This document shows, piece after piece, positions 40,470 to 46,095 of a DNA stretch of 46,095 nucleotides. The stretch comes from Gemmiger formicilis. Lineage in GTDB: Bacteria; Bacillota; Clostridia; Oscillospirales; Ruminococcaceae. The notes under the pieces were generated by a model that ran no database searches, was not told the DNA's origin, and saw only the letters and a program-made list of their open reading frames with translations. The stretch is taken from the NCBI RefSeq assembly GCF_016900095.1, contig NZ_JACJJP010000026.1:1-46095 (forward strand), written 5' to 3'. Each line of letters opens with the position of its first letter. The stretch's first letter is position 1. A program made the translations under genes and the position numbers.

Positions 40470-42038
40470 TTAGAATTGTGCGTAGATAAAAGCGGCGGGG
40501 TCATAATTGTCGCCGTAGGCGCCGAAGATCATCACCGACAGCACCGCACCGATGTACACGGCCCAGCGCAACGCCAACGGACGCATGGCCAGTTCGGCCC
40601 GCAGCCGGTGGCCCCGATGGTGCAGCCAGTCCACCCCGAACAAGAGCAAAGCCCCCGCAGCCAGCACCGCCATATCCCGGGCATCCACCTTGATGAGCAG
40701 CGAGCCCTGGTAGGGCACCGCCAGCGCCCGAAGCATGTCCAGGGCGGCGTGCACACCGTTGGCGCGGAAGATCAGCATACCGAAGTTGACCAGCACAAAG
40801 GTGCGCAGCACCTGCCACAGGCGATAGGGCCTGGTTTTGCGCCAGGCAGGCAGAGCGGGCAGAATCCGCAGAAGAGCCGGTTCGGCCAGTTCACCCAGCC
40901 ACTGCAGGGCAAAGTAATACAGGCCGTACAGCAGGTACAGCCAGCCGGCCCCGTGCCACAGCCCGATGAGCGCCCAGGTGATGCCCAGCCCCGCCCACAC
41001 CGGCCACTGCCGGGCGGCGGCGGGACTGACCTTGTCCCGGCACAGTCTGGCAAACCGCTGCATGGGTTTGCTGAGGATCAAAGGCTGGAAGACGTATTCC
41101 CGCAGCCAGGCCCCCAGCGTGATGTGCCAGCGGCGCCAGAATTCGCCCACACTGGCGGAGAAGAAGGGCTGACGGAAGTTTTCGGCCAGGGGAACGCCGA
41201 ACAGCTCGGCGGAACCGCAGACCATATCCATACAGCCGGAAAATTCCGCATACAGCTGCAGGGTGTACAGCAGCACACCCAGGGCGGTGGCCGCCCCGCT
41301 GTACTGGGTCCAGTCGTCGAACACCGCCTTCACGTACATGTTGGCACGGTCGGCAATGACCATCTTTTTGAACAGGCCCCAGACAATGCGCTGGATGCCG
41401 AAGGTCAGGTTGCGGTAATCGGGCCGGGGCGGATCCAGCAGCGCGGGCGAAAGAGCTCCGTACCGGTCAAAAGGACCCTCCACCACATGGGGCCAGAAGC
41501 TCAGGAACAGCAGCACCTGCCAGTAATGTGAGGCGGGCTTGCAGCTGCCCCGGTACACGTCCACCATGTAGCTGACGGCCATGAGGGTGAAAAAGCTCAG
41601 CCCCATGGGCTGCACCAGGGCCGGCACCGTAAACACCGGCGACCCGGGCAGGGCTTCCATCAACTGGGAGAGCACCCGCGCCCCGAAAGGCAGATACTTG
41701 ACAAAAAGCAGAATGCCCACCATGGCCGCCACGCCCCCGGTGACGGCCATCTTTTTCAGCACAGCCACCTTCTTTTTGAAGGGCTTCCGGTCGGCCGCGG
41801 GCAGGGCGGGGCGTGTTTCGGCCAGAAGTTCGTCCATCCGGCCCAGCAGCAGCCCCACACCCCAGGCAATGGCCGCCGCCAGAAGAATGTACACGATATA
41901 CCGCTTGGTGCTGGCAAAATAGAACACCAGGCTGGCGCCCAGCAGCACGCCGGGCCGCCATTTCTGGGGCGCAAAGGCCCACAGCAGCCAGGCGACAACC
42001 AAAAAGACGAACAGATAAATAAAAGAATTGTAAGACAT
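40470..42038 (-). CDS. MBOAT-family O-acyltransferase (DltB/AlgI-like)
   Basis: 522 aa, about eleven membrane helices. MBOAT marks: SFFTLMAVSYMVDVYRG, FWPHVVEGPFDRYG, YAEFSGCMDMVCGSAELFGVPLAENFRQPFFSASVGEFWRRWHITLGAWLREYVFQPL (His305) and IGLWHGAGW with the catalytic His362. It takes an acyl or aminoacyl group from the carrier protein inside and passes it across the membrane. It follows the carrier-protein gene by 9 nt. Confidence 0.93.
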   Translation of the reverse strand: MSYNSFIYLFVFLVVAWLLWAFAPQKWRPGVLLGASLVFYFASTKRYIVYILLAAAIAWGVGLLLGRMDELLAETRPALPAADRKPFKKKVAVLKKMAVTGGVAAMVGILLFVKYLPFGARVLSQLMEALPGSPVFTVPALVQPMGLSFFTLMAVSYMVDVYRGSCKPASHYWQVLLFLSFWPHVVEGPFDRYGALSPALLDPPRPDYRNLTFGIQRIVWGLFKKMVIADRANMYVKAVFDDWTQYSGAATALGVLLYTLQLYAEFSGCMDMVCGSAELFGVPLAENFRQPFFSASVGEFWRRWHITLGAWLREYVFQPLILSKPMQRFARLCRDKVSPAAARQWPVWAGLGITWALIGLWHGAGWLYLLYGLYYFALQWLGELAEPALLRILPALPAWRKTRPYRLWQVLRTFVLVNFGMLIFRANGVHAALDMLRALAVPYQGSLLIKVDARDMAVLAAGALLLFGVDWLHHRGHRLRAELAMRPLALRWAVYIGAVLSVMIFGAYGDNYDPAAFIYAQF

Positions 42039-42047
42039 ACCTGCCCC

Positions 42048-42284
42048 TTACTCTTCTTCCAGGCGCTCCACCATAGCCAGAATCGCCTGGGGCGTGCGGA
42101 AGTTCTCTTCCTTCAGATCCAGCGGCGTGATCTCGATGTCAAACTCTCCGGTCAGGGCCATGACCAGGGACATGATATCCACCGAGTCCAGCTTGCCGCT
42201 CTTGACCAGCTCTTCCTCCGGCGCGGGATGCAGGCCGGGCTTGACTTCCTCGATCATTCCAATAATTTCTTCGATGGTATGCAT
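42048..42284 (-). CDS. Acyl carrier protein, DltC-like
   Basis: 78 aa, four-helix carrier fold. The phosphopantetheine attachment is Ser34 in GKLDSVDIMSLVMAL; in DltC and other carriers this is D-S-(V/L/I). Acidic as usual. AAGGAG precedes ATG. Lies between the ligase and the MBOAT gene, so it most likely carries the group activated by the ligase. A phosphopantetheinyl transferase must come from elsewhere. Confidence 0.93.
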   Translation of the reverse strand: MHTIEEIIGMIEEVKPGLHPAPEEELVKSGKLDSVDIMSLVMALTGEFDIEITPLDLKEENFRTPQAILAMVERLEEE

Positions 42285-42302
42285 ATGGATTCTCCTTTTG
42301 GT

Positions 42303-43808
42303 TCAAAGCATGGCGGCCAGGGCTTTGCGATCCACCTTGCCGTTGGCGTTGTGGGGCATCTGCCGCAGGCGCCGGTATTCGGCGGGCTGCATGTAGGGCG
42401 GCAGCCGTTCAGCCAGACGGGCGCGCAGTTCCTCGGTCACGTCCCGCTTGGCCTGGAAAAACAGCACCAGCTTGTCCCGGGCGGCGTCGTACAGGCAGGC
42501 ACAGTCGTCCAGCTTGTCCTGCCCGAAGGCCGCCGTCTCGATGTCGCCGGGCTCGATGCGGTAGCCCATGTGCTTGATCTGGTTGTCCAGCCGGCCACAG
42601 TAGACCAGCTCTCCCCTGTCGTTGGTGCGCACCAGGTCTCCGGTGCGGTAGATGATTTCGGGATAGGCCCCCTGCACCGGGTTGGGCACAAACCGCTCCG
42701 CCGTTTTTTCCGGCTGACGATAGTACCCCGCCGCCACAAAGCTGCCCCGCACACACAGTTCCCCCGCCTCGTCGGGGGCGGCGGGGCGATCTCCGCAAAG
42801 GATCAGCAGCCCGCAGTTGCGGCAGGCCCGGCCGATGGGCAGACTCTCGTCGTCCGCGAAGGCCCGGTCCAGTTCGTAGTAGGCACAGATGTCGGTGGTT
42901 TCGGTGGGACCGTACAGGTTGGCAAACCGGGCGCCGGGATAGTGCGCCCGCCAGTAGTTCAGCTTGGCCGTGGGCATAACCTCCCCCGCAAAGAGGATGG
43001 TGTGCAGCGCCGGGGCCGCGGTGTAGTCCAGGGCCTTCCAGTTGGCCACAATCCCCAGGGCCGAGGGCACCCAGTACAGGGTGTTCACCCGGCGGGCACA
43101 CAGGTATTCCAGCAGCTGCACCGGAAAGCTGAACAGCCGTTTGGGAAGCACCTGCACGCAGGCGCCGCTGCGCAGGGCGCCGTACAGGTCGGTCACCGAC
43201 ATGGAAAAGTAGAAGGGCGTCTGGTTGCCCAGCACCGTCCGGGGGCCGAAGCCGAAGGTATCCGCCACCCACTCGCTGTAGGCCAGCACGTTCCGGTGGG
43301 TGACGGCCACCCCCTTGGGCAGGCCGGTGGACCCGGAGGTGAACAACACATAGGCCAGGTCGGTGTCAATCATCCCGGCCCGCACCGCCTCCAGCGTCCC
43401 GGAATCAGGAGGTGTGGCGGCGGCGGTTTCATAGGACAGTACCGGGCATTGTCCCGCCAGCGACTTTGCCCCGTCGGCGTGGGCGGCGTCGGTGAGCAGG
43501 GCGGCCGGTTCCAGCTGATCCAGAATGGCCCGCACCCGCTCGGGGGGTTGGGCGGTATCCAGCACGGTATAAAACCCGCCGGCGGCCAGTCCCCCCAGCA
43601 TGGCATGAACCGCCCCGGCACAGCGCTCCATATAGATGGCCACCGGTTTGCGCTGCACGCCCCCGGGCAGACCGGCCAGGGCCGTGCCCACGGCCTGCAC
43701 TGCCCGGGCGGTCTGCGCCCAGGTGTTTGATTCGGTTTCGTCGCAAAAGCTGTAGCCCTGAGGGCAGGCTGCTGCCGTGCGGTCCAGCAGTTCCAGGATA
43801 TGACGCAT
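42303..43808 (-). CDS. AMP-forming ligase (DltA / adenylation-domain-like)
   Basis: 501 aa from ATG at 43808 (AAAGGAG upstream). Activates a carboxylic or amino acid with ATP and loads it on the carrier protein. Core motifs: YVLFTSGSTGLPKGVAVTHRN (A3, 153-172), NLYGPTETTD (A5), YRTGDLVRTNDRGELVYCGRLDNQIKHMGYRIE (A7-A8) and NANGKVDRKAL with Lys491 (A10). Length and layout resemble DltA (D-alanine), but the substrate is not certain; an amino acid other than D-Ala is possible. First gene behind the promoter at 43848. Confidence 0.88.
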   Translation of the reverse strand: MRHILELLDRTAAACPQGYSFCDETESNTWAQTARAVQAVGTALAGLPGGVQRKPVAIYMERCAGAVHAMLGGLAAGGFYTVLDTAQPPERVRAILDQLEPAALLTDAAHADGAKSLAGQCPVLSYETAAATPPDSGTLEAVRAGMIDTDLAYVLFTSGSTGLPKGVAVTHRNVLAYSEWVADTFGFGPRTVLGNQTPFYFSMSVTDLYGALRSGACVQVLPKRLFSFPVQLLEYLCARRVNTLYWVPSALGIVANWKALDYTAAPALHTILFAGEVMPTAKLNYWRAHYPGARFANLYGPTETTDICAYYELDRAFADDESLPIGRACRNCGLLILCGDRPAAPDEAGELCVRGSFVAAGYYRQPEKTAERFVPNPVQGAYPEIIYRTGDLVRTNDRGELVYCGRLDNQIKHMGYRIEPGDIETAAFGQDKLDDCACLYDAARDKLVLFFQAKRDVTEELRARLAERLPPYMQPAEYRRLRQMPHNANGKVDRKALAAML

Positions 43809-43847
43809 CCGGACCCACTCCTTTCCTACAATTCCGATGTGCCCCCT

Positions 43848-43856
43848 ATTATAGCA
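43848..43856 (-). promoter_or_regulatory. Extended -10 promoter of the acylation operon
   Basis: Minus strand TGCTATAAT: consensus TATAAT at 43848-43853 with an extended TG. No good -35 is seen at the usual distance. About 40 nt before the ligase ATG. Confidence 0.65.
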
Positions 43857-43916
43857 CGCACCCCTGCGCAAAACCGGCAAAGAAATGGCAAAGACGCCTT
43901 TGCCCGGTTGGAAAAC

Positions 43917-43958
43917 AAAAAGCACGCAGCCCGTTTTATACGGTTCTGCGCGCTTTTT
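43917..43958 (-). terminator. Terminator after ilvE
   Basis: 13-bp stem (43917-43929 with 43946-43958) with one mismatch and an inner CCG/CGG, followed on the minus strand by GCTTTTTGTTTTCC. Confidence 0.85.
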
Positions 43959-44004
43959 GCAACTTGTTTTCAATTGTAAAAGTTTTGCGAAGGCCCTGTT
44001 TCCA

Positions 44005-45084
44005 TCAATACTTGGGTTCCACCTTGACGGTCCAGCCCTTGGTGTCGGGCAGCTTGCCCCACTGGATGCCGGTGAGGGTATCGTACAGCTTCTGGGTCAG
44101 GGGGCCGATCTTGCCGTCGCTGATGTTGGCGACCTTGCCTTCCCAATCCAGTTCCTTGACCGGGCTGACCACAGCGGCGGTGCCGGTGCCGAAGACCTCT
44201 TCCAGCTTGCCTTCATCGGCAGCCTTCATGACGTCGGCGATGGCCAGCTTGCCTTCGACGACCTCATAGCCCCAATCCTTCAGCAATTCGATGATGGAAC
44301 GACGGGTCACGCCGGGCAGGACGGTGCCGGTGCAGGCGGCGGTATAAATCTTGCCGTCGATCTTGAACATGATGTTCATGGAACCGACTTCCTCGACGTA
44401 CTTCTTCTCCACGCCGTCCAGCCACAGAACCTGGCTGAAGCCCTTTTCCTCGGCCAGCTCGCCGGCCTTGATGGAAGCGGCGTAGTTGCCGCCGCACTTG
44501 GTGAAGCCGGTCAGGCCCGGAGCCGCGCGGATATATTCATCCTCCACGTAGATGCGAACGGGGTCCAGGCCCTCGGCGTAATACGCGCCGGAGGGAGAGC
44601 AGATGATCACGAACAGATAATGCCGGGATGCATGCACACCCAGGCCCACATCGGTGGCAAAGGCAAAGGGACGGATGTACAGCGAAGCACCGTCGCTGTG
44701 AGGCACCCAATCGCGGTCAATGTCCACCAGAGCTTCCACGGCCTGGATGAAGTCCTCCACCGGGATGGGAGGCATGCACAGACGGTCGGCGGAATCCTGG
44801 AAACGCTTGGCGTTGCAGTCCGGGCGGAACAGCTGAATGGTGTTGTCGGCGGTACGGTAAGCCTTCATGCCTTCAAAGATTTCCTGGGCATAGTGGAAAA
44901 CCGTGGTGGCCGGGTCCATGGGCAGCGTCCCGTAGGGCACAATACGGGCGTCGTGCCAGCCTTCACCGGCCGTATAGTCCATCAGGAACATATGATCGGT
45001 AAAAATCTTACCGAACCCGAGCTTGCTCTCGTCCTGAGGTTTTTCTTTGGGCGTTTGTGTACGCGTGACCTTGATGTCCAACAT
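44005..45084 (-). CDS. ilvE: Branched-chain amino acid aminotransferase
   Basis: 359 aa from ATG at 45084 (AAGGAGAGAAGG upstream); in-frame sequence further upstream is leader. Last step of Leu/Ile/Val synthesis, PLP-dependent, fold type IV. Marks: FHYAQEIFEGMKAYRT, LYIRPFAFATDVGLGV, FTKCGGNYAAS with Schiff-base Lys196, QVLWLDGVEKKYVEEVGSMNIMFKIDG and the phosphate-binding TGTAAVVSPV. It is of the longer (about 350 aa) bacterial/eukaryotic subgroup, not the 300-aa E. coli type. It is a single-gene transcript between promoter 45198-45226 and a terminator. Confidence 0.96.
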   Translation of the reverse strand: MLDIKVTRTQTPKEKPQDESKLGFGKIFTDHMFLMDYTAGEGWHDARIVPYGTLPMDPATTVFHYAQEIFEGMKAYRTADNTIQLFRPDCNAKRFQDSADRLCMPPIPVEDFIQAVEALVDIDRDWVPHSDGASLYIRPFAFATDVGLGVHASRHYLFVIICSPSGAYYAEGLDPVRIYVEDEYIRAAPGLTGFTKCGGNYAASIKAGELAEEKGFSQVLWLDGVEKKYVEEVGSMNIMFKIDGKIYTAACTGTVLPGVTRRSIIELLKDWGYEVVEGKLAIADVMKAADEGKLEEVFGTGTAAVVSPVKELDWEGKVANISDGKIGPLTQKLYDTLTGIQWGKLPDTKGWTVKVEPKY

Positions 45085-45101
45085 TTTCCTTCTCTCCTTA
45101 C

Positions 45102-45139
45102 TATCGCACAAAATATTCGCACAAAATATTTGCACAAAA
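45102..45139 (-). repeat. Three tandem 12-13-nt repeats in the ilvE leader
   Basis: On the minus strand TTTTGTGCAAATA, TTTTGTGCGAATA and TTTTGTGCGATA lie head to tail, 18 nt upstream of the ATG. They fall after the predicted transcript start. They could bind a protein on DNA or RNA, or be replication slippage. Confidence 0.6.
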
Positions 45140-45197
45140 CAGCATACGAAGCCGTCTGGCGCCACACCGCGAGGGGCGGTCCGTATAGCTATGCCTT

Positions 45198-45226
45198 ATT
45201 ATAGCGCTCTAAAGTGGTGAATACAA
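45198..45226 (-). promoter_or_regulatory. Promoter of ilvE
   Basis: Minus strand TTGTAT (45221-45226), 17-nt spacer, consensus TATAAT (45198-45203). The leader is about 107 nt and can form a hairpin with ACCGC/GCGGT and ATACG/CGTAT pairs before the triple repeat. Confidence 0.78.
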
Positions 45227-45246
45227 GCCCCATATTTCAACTTTTG

Positions 45247-45275
45247 TTGCAAGGAAAAGGGTTTTGCGGTACAAT
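45247..45275 (+). promoter_or_regulatory. Promoter of the HAD phosphatase gene
   Basis: TTGCAA (45247-45252), 17-nt spacer, TACAAT (45270-45275), divergent from the ilvE promoter. Confidence 0.8.
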
Positions 45276-45310
45276 AAGGGCGCGAAATTGCCATGAAAAG
45301 GAGAAACAAT

Positions 45311-45964
45311 ATGGTCAAGGGCGTTATTTTTGATATGGACGGGTTGATGTTTGACACCGAACGTCTTTGGGATACCTTGTGGGAACCCTGCTGCCGTAAG
45401 CTGGGGCTGCCACTGCCCCGCCCGGAATTTCTGGCCAGCGGCCGGGGGCTGGCCGGGGACAATCTGCTGCGGCATCTGGCGGAATATTACCCCCAGATCG
45501 ATCCCCATATCATGCTCAAGGAGGTGTACGGCCTGGCCGAAGAGCGGTTCCGCCAGGGGGTGCCCTGCAAGCCGGGTCTGCATGAACTGCTGGACTGGCT
45601 GAAGGACCATGACCTGCCCTGCATTGTGGCCAGTTCCAGTCCCCGGGATATGATTGAAAACAACCTGAAAAACAACCATGTGGAAAGTTATTTCCGGGGT
45701 GTGGTCTGCGGCGCGGACGTGGAGCGGTCCAAGCCGGCACCAGATATCTTCCTGCTGGCGGCCCGGAAGCTGGGTCTGCCCGCCACCGATTGTCTGGTGC
45801 TGGAGGACAGCTTCAACGGGGTTCGCGCCGGACATGCGGCCGGTGCTGTCACCGTGATGGTGCCCGACCTGGCCCAGCCGGACGAGGAAATCAAACAGCT
45901 TTACACCTGTTGCTGCCACGATTTGCTGGAAGTACGGCAATTGCTGGAGGACGGCAAGCTGTAA
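45311..45964 (+). CDS. HAD-superfamily hydrolase (beta-phosphoglucomutase-like subfamily)
   Basis: 217 aa from ATG at 45311, 7 nt after GGAGA; an ATG at 45293 has no such site. HAD motifs: FDMDGLMFDTE with nucleophile Asp8 and acid Asp10, motif II VASSSPRDMIE, motif III Lys in ERSKPAPDIFLLAARKLG, motif IV VLEDSFNGVRAGHAAG. The helical cap fits subclass IA enzymes such as phosphoglycolate phosphatase, beta-phosphoglucomutase or 2-deoxyglucose-6-phosphatase; the substrate cannot be read. Single gene behind its own promoter. Confidence 0.92.
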   Translation: MVKGVIFDMDGLMFDTERLWDTLWEPCCRKLGLPLPRPEFLASGRGLAGDNLLRHLAEYYPQIDPHIMLKEVYGLAEERFRQGVPCKPGLHELLDWLKDHDLPCIVASSSPRDMIENNLKNNHVESYFRGVVCGADVERSKPAPDIFLLAARKLGLPATDCLVLEDSFNGVRAGHAAGAVTVMVPDLAQPDEEIKQLYTCCCHDLLEVRQLLEDGKL

Positions 45965-46014
45965 AGCACCTTCCCTTCCCTGCTTTGTTTCGCCGCAAAA
46001 AGACAACATAATCA

Positions 46015-46089
46015 AAACCACCCGTTGAACGGGTGGTTTGAACAGGCCCTATAAGGGCCTATCTCCTGTGGTCGCTCCCTAAAGGGAGC
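46015..46089. repeat. Three consecutive hairpins at the right edge, possible IS200/IS605-type end
   Basis: AAACCACCCGT/ACGGGTGGTTT (46015-46039), AGGCCCT/AGGGCCT (46044-46060) and GCTCCCT/AGGGAGC (46074-46089). Rows of short subterminal palindromes are typical of IS200/IS605-family ends or derived elements. The element itself would lie beyond the window. The first hairpin could also act as the terminator of the HAD gene. Confidence 0.4.
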
Positions 46090-46095
46090 CCCGAA

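Noticed and set aside
40470-43808. Naming the acylation genes dltA, dltC and dltB outright
   Set aside because: Gene order, the missing DltX and the atypical last gene leave the substrate open, so no symbols were given.
45085-45200. ilvE leader as a T-box riboswitch
   Set aside because: Too short, no T-box sequence, and no terminator/antiterminator pair is seen.
46015-46089. Palindrome row as a CRISPR array
   Set aside because: The three hairpins differ in sequence and there are no equal spacers.

Overview
The window is about 46 kb of high-GC DNA that reads as chromosomal Firmicutes/Clostridia sequence. The best fit is an Oscillospiraceae/Ruminococcaceae gut anaerobe of the Subdoligranulum/Gemmiger/Faecalibacterium kind. 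That placement is inferred from gene content (clostridial-order rnfCDGEAB, PdxR/MocR regulator with an ECF transporter subunit, WYL regulator, DltB-like acylation genes), AGGAGG ribosome binding sites, sigma-A promoters with 17-nt spacers and several TTG start codons. No rRNA, tRNA, CRISPR array or prophage was recognised.

Layout. 130-5319 (minus): a complete rnfCDGEAB operon for the ferredoxin:NAD+ oxidoreductase. 5407-5755 (plus): a 47-residue membrane peptide with its own promoter and terminator. 5772-8257: glgB (minus) divergent from a TetR-family gene (plus), with two copies of a probable operator between them. 8273-10581: an ECF S component (minus) divergent from a PdxR-type regulator (plus), probably vitamin B6 uptake. 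10545-13428: an LCP-like protein that lacks the usual key residues, a small acidic protein and a cardiolipin synthase. 13451-19555 (minus): a probable seven-gene unit of rpe, three divergent Rnf-like membrane subunits (D', E', A'), a DUF1015 protein, a disordered Arg/Gln/Gly-rich protein and rlmA. 19583-24586 (minus): surface polysaccharide genes (lipid-linked sugar transferase, two GT4 glycosyltransferases, UDP-galactopyranose mutase).

24608-35629 (minus): an aromatic amino acid operon, pheA-aroB-aroC-aroE/K-aroF-aroA-tyrA, followed at short spacing by a WYL regulator and a GT-C-like membrane protein. It has every shikimate step except 3-dehydroquinate dehydratase. 35739-39358: envelope proteins of unknown function, including a probable inactive C39-like peptidase, and a block of strong RNA hairpins. 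39441-43856 (minus): a four-gene acylation system (adenylating ligase, carrier protein, MBOAT, SGNH protein) resembling dltA-C-B-D. 43917-45226 (minus): ilvE with a triple 12-13-nt repeat in its leader. 45247-45964 (plus): a HAD phosphatase. 46015-46089: three hairpins in a row that look like the edge of a mobile or repeated element.

The most unusual item is the Rnf-like trio at 16200-18757. Its RnfA/RnfE-like subunits have lost three of the four cysteines that hold the intramembrane [2Fe-2S] cluster in Rnf/Nqr, while the RnfD-like subunit keeps the probable flavinylation threonine. A complete, normal rnf operon lies 11 kb away, so the trio is unlikely to be a simple backup and may be a separate membrane machine.
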